Shown: in pieces, positions 13,949 to 22,937 of the stretch | Numbering within the stretch: the stretch's first letter is position 1 | How the letters are laid out: each line of letters opens with the position of its first letter | NCBI GenBank assembly: GCA_949499105.1 | Contig: CATEFX010000026.1 | Coordinates: 1 to 64,000, forward strand | From: Formosa sp. Hel1_33_131 | Lineage (GTDB): Bacteria; Bacteroidota; Bacteroidia; Flavobacteriales; Flavobacteriaceae | Reading direction: 5' to 3' | DNA: 64,000 nt | The notes under the pieces: generated by a model | Databases searched by the model: none | Told to the model about the DNA's origin: nothing | The model's input: only the letters and a program-made list of their open reading frames with translations | Made by a program: the position numbers and the translations under genes

Positions 13949-16129
13949 TTATTCATTCTTCATTAAAACAGGTATTTGCTGTCGCCACAGGTTGTAATAA
14001 TGTTCTTTTTTGTTGTATAACTCGGTATGTGAGCCTTGTTCAAGTACGTTTCCTTTAGAAAGCACCACAATTTCATCGGCATTTACAACCGTACTTAAAC
14101 GGTGAGCAATTACAATAATGGTTTTTTGCTGGGTTCTTAAATTTTGAATGGTACGTTGTATATAATTTTCAGAGTTACTATCTAAAGATGATGTAGCTTC
14201 ATCTAATACTAAAATTTCGGGTTGTATATATAAAGCTCTAGCAATAGCAATCCGCTGTTTCTGTCCGCCAGATAAAGATGCACCATTTTCACCTAAATAC
14301 GTATTAAAACCGTTTGGAAGTGATTCAATAAAATCTTGAATACCTATGTTTTTACAAATAGAAAGTATCAATTCCATATTTGGTTGAAATTCACCAACGG
14401 CAATATTCTCCATAACATTACCAGCAAACAAATCTATTTTTTGAGGCACTACACTTACTAGTTGACGTAAGCTATTGTTTTCAATGTATTGTAAATTAAA
14501 ATCACCAATAGTAATTGTGCCACTTTGTAACGGATACATATTTTGCAATAATGAAATGAGGGTTGATTTCCCCGAACCACTTTCCCCAACAATTGCTGTA
14601 ATGTTTCCTTTTTTAATATTGAGGTTGAAGTCTTTAAAAACTTCTACACGTGTACCGTAACGGAAAGAAACTTTTTTAAACGTAATATCACCTATTTTGT
14701 CAGCGATTAGTTTTAATTTGTTTTCAGATTCTTCGCGTTCTAAATCCATTATTTCAAATAACCTATCTGCTGCAATTAAGGCGTTTTGTATTTGTTTATT
14801 TGCTCCAACCAACCCTGCTATTGGTCCTGTAAAATAACCAATAATAGCATAGAAAGACATTAATTCACCAGGTGTAATCTCTCTATCAATTACAAAATAT
14901 GAACCAAACCATAATAAAATAATGGTAAAAGCTTGTGATAGTGTACTTGAAGAAGTTCCTGAAAAAACACTGTTTAAAGCAGATTTGTAACCCGTATTTA
15001 ATAAACTGATAAAAAGAGTTTCGGTTTTAATATTGGCGAAACTTTCTAAACCAAACCTTTTAATTGTCCCAACGGAATTTAAAGATTCTACTAACTGACT
15101 TTCTAATTCAGCAGCTTTTTCCATTACTTTACGTTCCGTTTTTTTATTAAGTTTATTTACAATGGCGTAAATAATAATGTAGAAAGGTATAATGGCTAGC
15201 ATAATTAAAGCCAATTTCCAATAATAAGTAAACATTAATCCAAAAGAAAAGATGACAATTAAAACATTTACTGCTAAATCTAAAGCAACTCCATTTATAA
15301 ACGTTCTAATTTTTACAGCATCATTTATACGTGAAATAATTTCTCCTACACGCATGGTGTCAAAAAACTGTTGTGGTAGTTTTAATAAATGTTTATGATA
15401 CCCTAATATTAAACGAGCATCTATTTGTTGTCCTGTTTTTATGAGAAAAACATCAATAAAAACACCAATTGACACTTCTAAAATTAAAAGAACAACCATT
15501 ATGATACTTAATAGGGTTAACAGTTTGGTGTTTCCGCCAACCAATACAAAGTCTGTGATTTTTTCAATATATATAGCTGTAGAAAATCCTAGAAGCGTAA
15601 ATATTAAAGCACCAATAAAAGCTTGAATTAAAATATACTTATGAGGTTTTAATAAAAACCAAAAACGTTTTGATACTGAAACTTTTTTATTACCTGTTTT
15701 AAAACTTTCATCGGGTAATAAAAGCACTAAAACACCTGTCCATTCATCTTTAAATTCTTTATGAGTTTTTTTATGAAGTTTACCTGTTCCAGGATCCATG
15801 ATTTCAATATAGGTTTTGGTGACTTCATAAATTACTACATAATGTTGTAATTTTTTTTTAACAACAACGTGTGCTATTGCGGGTTTTGGAATTTTGAATA
15901 AACTATCAAATTCACCACGTACACCTTTCGCTTCAAAGCTTAATTTTTGAGCAGCTTCAATTAAGCCTAATATATTTGTGCCTTTTTTATCTGTACCAGC
16001 ATATTGTCGAATTCTTGCTATTGGTATTTCTAAATTATGATGTGCACTAATTGAAGCCAAACAAGCAGCACCACAATCAGTAATATCGTGTTGTTTTATT
16101 GCAATTTTTTTAGTTCTTTTTTTTGTCAA
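13949..16129 (-). CDS. Peptidase-domain ABC transporter (C39 peptidase, PCAT type)
   Basis: 726 residues, single-chain half transporter. Residues 1-130 are a C39 cysteine peptidase: IKQHDITDCGAACL with Gln13 and Cys19, LQHYVV with His96 and MDPGTG with Asp112. Residues about 165-440 hold six membrane helices; residues about 480-720 are the ATPase (Walker A GESGSGKST near 516, signature LSGGQKQRIAIARA, Walker B LVLDEATSSLD, H-loop AHRLST). It cuts the leader after a double glycine and exports the peptide across the inner membrane. Substrate is most likely the peptide at 13059. The HlyD-type adaptor is 15 bases upstream. Confidence 0.96.
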   Translation of the reverse strand: MTKKRTKKIAIKQHDITDCGAACLASISAHHNLEIPIARIRQYAGTDKKGTNILGLIEAAQKLSFEAKGVRGEFDSLFKIPKPAIAHVVVKKKLQHYVVIYEVTKTYIEIMDPGTGKLHKKTHKEFKDEWTGVLVLLLPDESFKTGNKKVSVSKRFWFLLKPHKYILIQAFIGALIFTLLGFSTAIYIEKITDFVLVGGNTKLLTLLSIIMVVLLILEVSIGVFIDVFLIKTGQQIDARLILGYHKHLLKLPQQFFDTMRVGEIISRINDAVKIRTFINGVALDLAVNVLIVIFSFGLMFTYYWKLALIMLAIIPFYIIIYAIVNKLNKKTERKVMEKAAELESQLVESLNSVGTIKRFGLESFANIKTETLFISLLNTGYKSALNSVFSGTSSSTLSQAFTIILLWFGSYFVIDREITPGELMSFYAIIGYFTGPIAGLVGANKQIQNALIAADRLFEIMDLEREESENKLKLIADKIGDITFKKVSFRYGTRVEVFKDFNLNIKKGNITAIVGESGSGKSTLISLLQNMYPLQSGTITIGDFNLQYIENNSLRQLVSVVPQKIDLFAGNVMENIAVGEFQPNMELILSICKNIGIQDFIESLPNGFNTYLGENGASLSGGQKQRIAIARALYIQPEILVLDEATSSLDSNSENYIQRTIQNLRTQQKTIIVIAHRLSTVVNADEIVVLSKGNVLEQGSHTELYNKKEHYYNLWRQQIPVLMKNE

Positions 16130-16144
16130 TTTTCAATTTTTATT

Positions 16145-17302
16145 TTAAGATTTGTTCCGATTATCTGGGTTTAACCAATCATCGAGTTTATCATATAATA
16201 GTTGAGATAAAGTTCTTTCAGTTAGTTTAAATCGTGCATTAAAAGTCATTCCTTTTTTTAAGTTTCCTTTAAAATTGTTTTTTAGTGTTAGATACTTTTG
16301 GTCAACTTTACAGCGAATTTTAAATATTGGAGTTTCATTAATCAATTCAATATCTTTTCCAATGTCAACTATTTTTCCTGTTGCCAAGCCCCATTGGTTG
16401 TAGTTAAATGCATCTATTTGAAATTTCACATTGTTGTTTGGGTTAATTAATCCAATATCAATAGTAGAAACATAACATTCAGCAATGAAATTTCCATCAG
16501 GTGATATTTCCGCTAAAGGAATTCCTGTATTTATTAAACTACCTTGTTGAACTCCGATGACATTTATTAATGTTCCGCTAATTGGAGCGGTTAATACATA
16601 GTAATTTCTGTTTTCCTTTTGAAGTTGAAAGTTGTTTTCTAATTCGTTTAATTCTCTATTTTTACTTGTTAAATTAGCTTGCCAATTATTAAGTTGTTGC
16701 TTTTTTAGTTGAGCAATAGAATTGATTATTAAATCGTAATCAAATTTATAATTTTCATATTCAACAGCAGCAATAATCCCTTTTTGAAAAAGTTTTTGAT
16801 TTCTCAAATAATCACGTTTTTCTTTTTTAAATCGAGTTTGTAATTCTTGCAATTTTTCTAGGTATTGAATATAATCTTTCTGATATTTTTGAGAGTACAG
16901 ACTGTCTAAAATAATACGTTTGTTGTTTACAAGATAGTTAGCATCGTGCATAAATTCTTTTGTGTCTGTGATGTTAATTTTCAGCAAGTCTAGTTTGTTC
17001 TTAATATTGAAATCATCTAAAACTAATAAAGTGTCTCCTTTTGAAACTTGCTTGTTAACCTCAATCGAGTTTTTAAGTACTTTCCCTGAATAGATTGTGG
17101 TTAGTTTTATATGTTCTTTACCAGATTTGATAATGCCTCTTGAAGAAGTGTAAACATCAACTTTTATAAATGGTAGTGCAATAAATGCTCCTGTAAGTGC
17201 AATTAAGAATATTGAGTAAATAATAGAGCTTTTCTTACTGTGCTTGAATTGGTGAACTTCGGTTGTATTCTCCAATATTTCTTTAGGGAATATGTTTTTC
17301 AT
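16145..17302 (-). CDS. HlyD-family secretion adaptor
   Basis: 385 residues: cytoplasmic N-terminus, one membrane helix (about 29-47), beta-barrel/lipoyl halves (VLKNSIEVNKQVSKGDTLLVLD; YVLTAPISGTLINVIG) flanking a long helical hairpin (about 100-215, rich in Lys/Gln/Leu). Acts with the ABC exporter in a type I-like secretion path to an outer-membrane channel; no TolC homologue is in this window, so a chromosomal one would be shared. The first gene of the island operon: it sits 15 bases before the ABC gene. It differs from MFP proteins of drug pumps in the ABC-linked C-terminal layout. Confidence 0.93.
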   Translation of the reverse strand: MKNIFPKEILENTTEVHQFKHSKKSSIIYSIFLIALTGAFIALPFIKVDVYTSSRGIIKSGKEHIKLTTIYSGKVLKNSIEVNKQVSKGDTLLVLDDFNIKNKLDLLKINITDTKEFMHDANYLVNNKRIILDSLYSQKYQKDYIQYLEKLQELQTRFKKEKRDYLRNQKLFQKGIIAAVEYENYKFDYDLIINSIAQLKKQQLNNWQANLTSKNRELNELENNFQLQKENRNYYVLTAPISGTLINVIGVQQGSLINTGIPLAEISPDGNFIAECYVSTIDIGLINPNNNVKFQIDAFNYNQWGLATGKIVDIGKDIELINETPIFKIRCKVDQKYLTLKNNFKGNLKKGMTFNARFKLTERTLSQLLYDKLDDWLNPDNRNKS

Positions 17303-17585
17303 AGGTTTTTAATTTTCTTTTTTATTCAAAAATCGTCGGAATTTTTTTTTGGTTCTTCTGCTTGCGTACCACTCCAGTTCCCCAAGATCATTTATAATTC
17401 AATAAAATAATATCTTAAGCTTTGGTTAAGTTGCTTATGAAGAATTAGACTTGGGATCTAAATTTTTGTAAATTTAATAAAGTGAATTACATTATAAAAG
17501 TAAAAAAGCTATTATTTAAAATAATAATTCAATAAAACAAACAATAAATAAGAATAATTACAGTAAAAACATCATTTAACTAATA

Positions 17586-17634
17586 AAAAATCAATATTAA
17601 GCCTTACTTAAAGTAAGGCTTAATATTGATTTTT
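17586..17634. terminator. Perfect 23-24 bp stem-loop
   Basis: AATCAATATTAAGCCTTACT (inside 17586-17609) mirrors AGTAAGGCTTAATATTGATT (inside 17611-17634), with one to three loop bases at 17610. A-runs on the left and T-runs on the right make it terminator-like in both directions. No gene ends next to it except the 17816 gene, whose terminator is a different hairpin. Confidence 0.7.
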
Positions 17635-17720
17635 GAAACTCTTCTTCTTAAAACAAGTATCACTATTTTATCAAAAATTAGCTTTAGTATATTTTAAGAA
17701 TTAATATATTTTACGCACAA

Positions 17721-17754
17721 AAAAGCTCCGTGAAGTGCACTTCACGGAGCTTTT
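17721..17754. terminator. Perfect palindrome, terminator of the 17816 gene
   Basis: AAAAGCTCCGTGAAGTG and CACTTCACGGAGCTTTT form a 34-base palindrome centred between 17737 and 17738. On the minus strand six T follow. It lies 62 bases after the stop of the 17816-18622 gene. Confidence 0.85.
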
Positions 17755-17815
17755 ATTTATTTTTATAATAATCGGTGTGAGCCTATAAAATAGGATACCG
17801 GATTCTTAAGCTTTG

Positions 17816-18622
17816 TTATTTAATAGAGAAATCAAAAACAGATTGATTTCTACGACCTGTTGGAACTGTTCCTTGGTAAATAAAACAATACTCCCCCGGC
17901 TCTAATTTTTCTGGAACTACTTTAAATTTGTTATTCCCAATCGTTTCAATGTTAAAAGGAATGGATGCTTTTGGATCAATGCCACTCGTTCTAGCATAGG
18001 CGCTATTTTTTGCAGTCACAACCTCTCTAAGGTTTTTAGATTTTTTCACCTTCATTTTTACCAAAACAAATTCGTTTGGCGAAGTGGCCACTCGAAACCA
18101 CCAATTAAAAAGACTCGGCTTGTCCCCTTGGAAATTTTGCATATTGTCAGCTTCAGTATCTGGATCGAAGATAAATGTAAACTCTGGAGTGGTGGATCTA
18201 ATCACATTATTAGAAGTTCTTTTTGGTAATTGCGATTTTTCTTTGGCATTAATAAGACCCGATACTAAATTTTGAGCAAGTGCATTTTGATTCACCCCTG
18301 AAAACACAGATGCCAATACAGGTTTGATCGTCGTGTCTGCCGCTAAATAATAAATCCCTGTTTTCGATTTTGTATTAAATTTCGATTTTGCCATTACTAA
18401 GGCGATCACCGTTGAGGATACCCCCGATTCTTTTAACTTTGATAAGGCAGTTATAGAAGCATCAAAATCAACGTCCGAAGAGTTTATTTTACTTACAATA
18501 ATGGCTTCGTCAAAACCTAATTCTTGCATTTGGATGATCGATCCATTTGTAATGACCTCTTGCGCGTAATTAAATTGAAGTGTTAAAGAGAGTAACACAG
18601 CAAATAAAGTTGTCTTTTTCAT
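17816..18622 (-). CDS. Secreted protein of unknown function, 268 aa
   Basis: Start set at 18622 (MKKTTLFAVLLSLTLQ, signal peptide ending NYAQ) because a -7 element lies at 18651-18644 and an upstream in-frame ATG would precede or fall within it. Residues 22-80 (IIQMQELGFDEAIIVSKI, LKESGVSSTVIALVM) repeat a 'm..lGf.e.iIv.kI' pattern found in several Bacteroidota envelope proteins. The rest is beta-rich and ends RNQSVFDFSIK. No catalytic motif. Isolated, with its own promoter and terminator. Confidence 0.65.
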   Translation of the reverse strand: MKKTTLFAVLLSLTLQFNYAQEVITNGSIIQMQELGFDEAIIVSKINSSDVDFDASITALSKLKESGVSSTVIALVMAKSKFNTKSKTGIYYLAADTTIKPVLASVFSGVNQNALAQNLVSGLINAKEKSQLPKRTSNNVIRSTTPEFTFIFDPDTEADNMQNFQGDKPSLFNWWFRVATSPNEFVLVKMKVKKSKNLREVVTAKNSAYARTSGIDPKASIPFNIETIGNNKFKVVPEKLEPGEYCFIYQGTVPTGRRNQSVFDFSIK

Positions 18623-18643
18623 ATCTAAAGTTAAATTGGATTT

Positions 18644-18651
18644 CAAAGGTA
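18644..18651 (-). promoter_or_regulatory. -7 element TACCTTTG
   Basis: TACCTTTG on the minus strand fits TAnnTTTG; a start near 18639 would leave a leader of about 17 bases before the ATG at 18622. No clear TTG at -33. Confidence 0.5.
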
Positions 18652-18706
18652 TAACAAAATATATTAAAAAGAAATTTGTTTCTTTGTAGATATCTTAAAA
18701 TCAAGA

Positions 18707-19657
18707 ATGACAGGCACTGTATATAAATCGACTGGAAGTTGGTACTCTATTAAATCGGATCGTGGAGAATTCTATGAATGTCGGATCAAAGGTAAGTTTC
18801 GAATTCAGGGCATTAAAAGCACCAACCCATTAGCAGTTGGGGATCAGGTCGATTTTGATTTAGAAACAAGTAACAATACCCAAACAGGGGTTATTACCAC
18901 AATCCATCCACGAAAAAACTACATCGTACGAAAATCGGTCAACCTCTCCAAACAAACCCATATTATTGCGAGTAATATTGATCAAGTATTTTTATTAATT
19001 ACGATTGATAATCCCCCAACATTCACGAGTTTTATCGACCGTTTTTTAGCAACCACAGAAGCCTATGCAATCAAAGCCGTCTTGCTTTTTAACAAAGCAG
19101 ATGTTAATGACGAAGCGACTCAACAAATCGTAAAAAACTTATCGGCGCTCTATGAAGGTATTGGATATCAATGCTTAAGTATCTCCGCCAAAACAGGCGA
19201 GAATATTGAAGCCGTTAAAACGCTGATGACCGGAAAATCAAGCATGTTTGCGGGCCATTCAGGCGTTGGAAAATCAACTTTAGTCAACACCATTGAGCCT
19301 GGGTTAAATATTAAAACTAAAGAAATTTCAGATCAACACAAGCAAGGACAGCACACCACCACTTTTGCTGAAATGTTTGACCTCAGTTTTGAGGCTCAAA
19401 TTATTGACACCCCTGGAATCAAAGGATTTGGGGTGGTTGATATGGAGCCTGCTGAAATAGATAATTATTTCCCAGAGCTATTTGCCTTAAAACAATCTTG
19501 CAAATTTAATAATTGTTTGCATGTGCATGAGCCTCAATGCGCCGTTAAATTGGCCCTCGAAACCAATCAAATTGCAGCTTCGCGTTACAAAAGCTATACT
19601 CAAATTATTGAAGGCGACGACGAACATTACCGTACCGATAATTACGAGCCAAAATGA
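18707..19657 (+). CDS. rsgA: Ribosome biogenesis GTPase RsgA
   Basis: Circularly permuted GTPase that acts in late 30S subunit maturation. 316 residues: N-terminal OB domain (residues 1-75), then G4 (LFNKAD), G5 (SAKTGE), G1 (GHSGVGKST) and G3 (DTPGIKGFG) in permuted order, and a C-terminal zinc knuckle CKFNNCLHVHEPQC. All key residues are present. Its TGA overlaps the ATG of dtd (ATGA), so translation is coupled. Confidence 0.97.
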   Translation: MTGTVYKSTGSWYSIKSDRGEFYECRIKGKFRIQGIKSTNPLAVGDQVDFDLETSNNTQTGVITTIHPRKNYIVRKSVNLSKQTHIIASNIDQVFLLITIDNPPTFTSFIDRFLATTEAYAIKAVLLFNKADVNDEATQQIVKNLSALYEGIGYQCLSISAKTGENIEAVKTLMTGKSSMFAGHSGVGKSTLVNTIEPGLNIKTKEISDQHKQGQHTTTFAEMFDLSFEAQIIDTPGIKGFGVVDMEPAEIDNYFPELFALKQSCKFNNCLHVHEPQCAVKLALETNQIAASRYKSYTQIIEGDDEHYRTDNYEPK

Positions 19658-20106
19658 GAGCAGTGATTCAAAGAGTTTCCCAAGCATCTGTAACCATTGA
19701 AGGGCAGGTCGTATCAGAAATAGCCTCTGGACTTTTAGTGCTTTTAGGAATTATGGACTCGGATACTACTGAAGACATCCAGTGGTTGAGCAACAAACTA
19801 ACCAATCTCCGCATTTTTAACGACGCCGATGGCGTGATGAATACCTCTTTAAAAGATAGCAATGGATCGGCTATTGTGGTGAGTCAGTTTACCTTGTATG
19901 CACAAACCAAAAAAGGCAATCGTCCCAGTTATATCAAAGCCGCGAAACCTGAAATTGCAAAACCACTTTATGAGCAATTTATAAAACAATTTGAGGCGGA
20001 CTTAGGACAAGTGATCCAAACAGGTGCGTTTGGTGCCGATATGAAAGTCGCCCTTATAAACGATGGTCCCGTAACCATTGTGATGGATTCAAAAGCACGG
20101 GAATAA
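19654..20106 (+). CDS. dtd: D-aminoacyl-tRNA deacylase
   Basis: Frees tRNA charged with D-amino acids or mis-charged glycine. 150 residues, usual size. Starts MRAVIQRVSQASVTI; contains the SQFTLYA motif (catalytic region, near residue 78) and NDGPVTI near the C-terminus (cross-dimer Gly-Pro motif). Coupled to rsgA by four bases. Confidence 0.97.
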   Translation: MRAVIQRVSQASVTIEGQVVSEIASGLLVLLGIMDSDTTEDIQWLSNKLTNLRIFNDADGVMNTSLKDSNGSAIVVSQFTLYAQTKKGNRPSYIKAAKPEIAKPLYEQFIKQFEADLGQVIQTGAFGADMKVALINDGPVTIVMDSKARE

Positions 20107-20196
20107 TCCTCTACTTTATGTGCCGTTATTTTAGCTAAATTAATTTGTTTTCATTTGTACATTAACTAATTTAGTTGTTCAATAATTTTTCTACAA

Positions 20197-20523
20197 ATGG
20201 AACTTCAAAACGCACAAAAAACCGTCGACGACTGGATCAAAGCCCATGGGGTTCGCTACTTTAACGAACTGACTAATATGGCACAACTCACCGAAGAAGT
20301 AGGGGAGGTTGCCCGAATAATTTCGCGTCGCTATGGCGAGCAAAGTGAGAAAGAAAGTGACAAAAATAAAGACCTCGGTGAAGAATTGGCTGATGTTTTA
20401 TTCGTTGTTCTTTGTTTAGCGAATCAAACTGGCGTAAATTTGCAAGAAGCCTTTGACAAAAAGCTAGATTTAAAAACCAAACGGGATCACAACCGTCATC
20501 ATAGCAACGAAAAACTAAAATAG
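20197..20523 (+). CDS. MazG-type nucleotide pyrophosphohydrolase
   Basis: 108 residues, single all-alpha MazG-like domain: LTEEVGEVARII (Glu-Glu) and EELADVLFVVLCLA (Glu and Asp) provide the metal-binding EExxE / ExxD residues. Hydrolyses non-canonical or excess nucleoside triphosphates to monophosphates. The aroA gene starts three bases after its last stop base using TTG, so they form one unit. Confidence 0.9.
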   Translation: MELQNAQKTVDDWIKAHGVRYFNELTNMAQLTEEVGEVARIISRRYGEQSEKESDKNKDLGEELADVLFVVLCLANQTGVNLQEAFDKKLDLKTKRDHNRHHSNEKLK

Positions 20524-20525
20524 AT

Positions 20526-21752
20526 TTGCATCTTTTTCTTCAACATTCAAAAATACACCCAAGTACGGACATTACCATAACGGGATCTAAAAGTGAGTCC
20601 AACCGTCTGTTATTATTAAAGGCTCTTTTTACAAACTTAGAAATTAATAATGTTTCTAATTCGGACGACAGTCAATACATGCTCAAAGCATTAAAGTCGG
20701 ACGATTCCACAGTCGATATTCATCACGCCGGAACCGCGATGCGTTTTTTGACGGCCTATTTTGCGACCTTAGAAGGCAAGACAACTCTATTAACAGGTTC
20801 CCAACGGATGCAAGAACGTCCGATCAAAATTTTGGTGGATGCTCTCAGAGAATTGGGTGCAGACATTGCATACGACAAAGAAGAAGGCTATCCTCCCTTA
20901 CGAATTACGGGAAAAACCTTCGTCAAGGACGAAGTTCGTTTAAAAGCAAATGTAAGCAGTCAGTATATTTCAGCCTTATTGTTAATGGCCACCAAACTTA
21001 AAAATGGCTTGAAATTACATCTTGATGGAAAAATTACTTCGGTACCTTACATCAATATGACTCTTTCTTTACTGAATCAAATAGGGGTTGAAACGTCTTT
21101 TGAAGGGCAGCTGATTCAAGTAAAACCGTATTTAGACACTGTTTCAAAAACCCTTACTGTGGAATCGGATTGGTCGTCGGCTTCTTATTTCTACAGCATC
21201 ATTGCGCTGAGCCCTGTAGGGACTCAAATAAATCTGAGTACGTATAAAAAAGATAGTTTACAGGGGGATGCGGTCTTACAAGCTATTTACAAACAATTGG
21301 GGGTGACCACCACTTTTGAGGGGTCTAACATCAACCTAAAAAAAACGACGGCTCAATTACCAGAATCTTTAAATTTAGATTTGGCCAATGCGCCTGACAT
21401 CGCTCAAACAATTGTAGTAAGCTGTTTAGGACTTCAAGTGAACTGTAATTTAACAGGGTTGCACACGCTTAAAATCAAGGAAACGGACCGATTGGAAGCA
21501 CTAAAAAATGAAATTAATAAATTTGGAACTGCGATTAAAATCACCAATGACAGCTTACATCTTTTGGATCCAAAATTATTGACGCCCAATGCCATTATTG
21601 AAACGTATAACGACCACCGAATGGCGATGGCCTTTGCGCCTTTGGCGCTTCGTACCGAATTTTCTATAAAAGAAGCGGAGGTTGTTTCTAAATCCTTCCC
21701 TGATTTTTGGGAAAACTTAAAACAATTAGGTTTCAATAGCACTGAATCTTAA
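20526..21752 (+). CDS. aroA: 3-phosphoshikimate 1-carboxyvinyltransferase (EPSP synthase)
   Basis: Sixth step of the shikimate pathway: joins PEP to shikimate-3-phosphate. 408 residues with ITGSKSESNR (phosphate/PEP loop), SSQYISALLL, NAPDIAQT, KIKETDRLEALKNE and YNDHRMAMAFA, all active-site motifs. The start is a TTG at 20526; no ATG lies upstream within the frame and the N-terminus then matches family alignments. Two bases after the MazG stop, implying coupling. Separate from the aromatic operon at 7.5-11.4 kb. Confidence 0.94.
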   Translation: MHLFLQHSKIHPSTDITITGSKSESNRLLLLKALFTNLEINNVSNSDDSQYMLKALKSDDSTVDIHHAGTAMRFLTAYFATLEGKTTLLTGSQRMQERPIKILVDALRELGADIAYDKEEGYPPLRITGKTFVKDEVRLKANVSSQYISALLLMATKLKNGLKLHLDGKITSVPYINMTLSLLNQIGVETSFEGQLIQVKPYLDTVSKTLTVESDWSSASYFYSIIALSPVGTQINLSTYKKDSLQGDAVLQAIYKQLGVTTTFEGSNINLKKTTAQLPESLNLDLANAPDIAQTIVVSCLGLQVNCNLTGLHTLKIKETDRLEALKNEINKFGTAIKITNDSLHLLDPKLLTPNAIIETYNDHRMAMAFAPLALRTEFSIKEAEVVSKSFPDFWENLKQLGFNSTES

Positions 21753-21770
21753 AAATAAAGGTTCAAATAC

Positions 21771-21802
21771 TTGACAACGCCTATTTTGAGGTCGTATATT
21801 CG
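21771..21802 (+). promoter_or_regulatory. queA promoter
   Basis: TTG at 21771-21773 and TATATTCG at 21795-21802 (one mismatch to TAnnTTTG) with a 21-base spacer, about 25 bases before the ATG. Confidence 0.5.
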
Positions 21803-21826
21803 CAGCTTGATATCTAAAAAACACGC

Positions 21827-22876
21827 ATGAAATTATCACACTTTAGCTTTGATTTGCCAGACGAATTATTAGCAGAATACCCTTCCGAACACAGAGATGA
21901 GTCTCGACTCATGGTCTTAAATCGTGAGAAGCAAACTATCGAACACAAATACTTTAAAGATTTAATTGATTATTTCGATGAAGATGATGTGATGATTCTT
22001 AATGACACCAAAGTATTCCCAGCACGATTGTTTGGAAATAAAGAAAAAACAGGGGCTCGTATCGAGGTTTTTCTTCTTAGAGAGTTAAATGCAGAGCAAC
22101 GTTTGTGGGATGTGTTAGTCGATCCAGCGCGTAAAATTAGAATCGGGAATAAACTCTATTTTGGAGATGATGAAACCTTGGTTGCTGAGGTGATTGATAA
22201 TACAACTTCAAGAGGCCGTACGCTTCGGTTTTTGTATGATGGATCATATGAGGAGTTTAGAAAAAAATTAACCCTCCTTGGTCAAACACCCCTTCCAAAG
22301 TATATTAATAGAGAAGTTGAGGCTTCTGACGAAGAACGTTATCAAACCATTTATGCTAAAAATGAAGGTGCCGTAGCGGCTCCAACTGCTGGACTTCACT
22401 TTTCTAAGCATTTATTAAAACGTCTTGAAATCAAGGGAGTTAACTTTGCGAACCTCACGCTTCATGTTGGATTAGGAACGTTCAACCCTGTAGAAGTAGA
22501 AGACTTGTCCAAACATAAAATGGACAGTGAAGAAATTATTATACCAGCAAAAACAGCAACGATCATCAACAAAGCTCTGGTTGAAAAACGTCGTATTTGC
22601 GCTGTTGGAACGACTGCTATGCGTACGATCGAAAGCTCAGTCTCTTCGAAAGGGAACCTCAATGAATATGCGGGATGGACCAATAAATTTATTTTCCCTC
22701 CGTATGAGTTTTCAATTGCAAACTGTATGATTACTAATTTTCATACGCCAAAATCTACATTACTTATGATGACTGCAGCGTTTGGAGGTCATGATTTTGT
22801 AAAGAGAGCGTATGAAGAAGCTGTTAAAGAAAAATATAAATTTTATAGTTATGGCGATGCCATGCTCATCATTTAA
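21827..22876 (+). CDS. queA: S-adenosylmethionine:tRNA ribosyltransferase-isomerase
   Basis: Transfers a ribosyl group from SAM to 7-aminomethyl-7-deazaguanine in tRNA during queuosine synthesis. 349 residues, typical length. Recognisable parts: [22 protein letters not shown] at the N-terminus, [67 protein letters not shown] and [11 protein letters not shown]. Followed by a terminator at 22888. Confidence 0.97.
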   Translation: MKLSHFSFDLPDELLAEYPSEHRDESRLMVLNREKQTIEHKYFKDLIDYFDEDDVMILNDTKVFPARLFGNKEKTGARIEVFLLRELNAEQRLWDVLVDPARKIRIGNKLYFGDDETLVAEVIDNTTSRGRTLRFLYDGSYEEFRKKLTLLGQTPLPKYINREVEASDEERYQTIYAKNEGAVAAPTAGLHFSKHLLKRLEIKGVNFANLTLHVGLGTFNPVEVEDLSKHKMDSEEIIIPAKTATIINKALVEKRRICAVGTTAMRTIESSVSSKGNLNEYAGWTNKFIFPPYEFSIANCMITNFHTPKSTLLMMTAAFGGHDFVKRAYEEAVKEKYKFYSYGDAMLII

Positions 22877-22887
22877 TGAAATGACCT

Positions 22888-22917
22888 AAAAGCCTCGCTA
22901 CAGAGGCTTTTTTTATT
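22888..22917 (+). terminator. Intrinsic terminator after queA
   Basis: AAAAGCCTC pairs with GAGGCTTTT around GCTACA, followed by a T-run. 12 bases after the queA stop. Confidence 0.9.
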
Positions 22918-22937
22918 TTTAATCACTATTATTTGTT

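Larger units (their letters stand above)
17303..17815. other. AT-rich upstream region of the peptide island
   Basis: No gene that I can support. It should hold the promoter for the HlyD-ABC operon (minus strand) but no clear TAnnTTTG with -33 is visible. It holds two perfect hairpins (listed separately). A 29-codon minus-strand frame (17398-17309) with a basic end (SRRTKKKFRRF) lacks any ATG and is listed under rejected items. Confidence 0.5.

Noticed and set aside
17309-17398. 29-codon minus-strand frame with basic end upstream of the HlyD gene
   Set aside because: No ATG, GTG or TTG start in frame and no GG leader; may be a peptide-gene remnant but cannot be supported.
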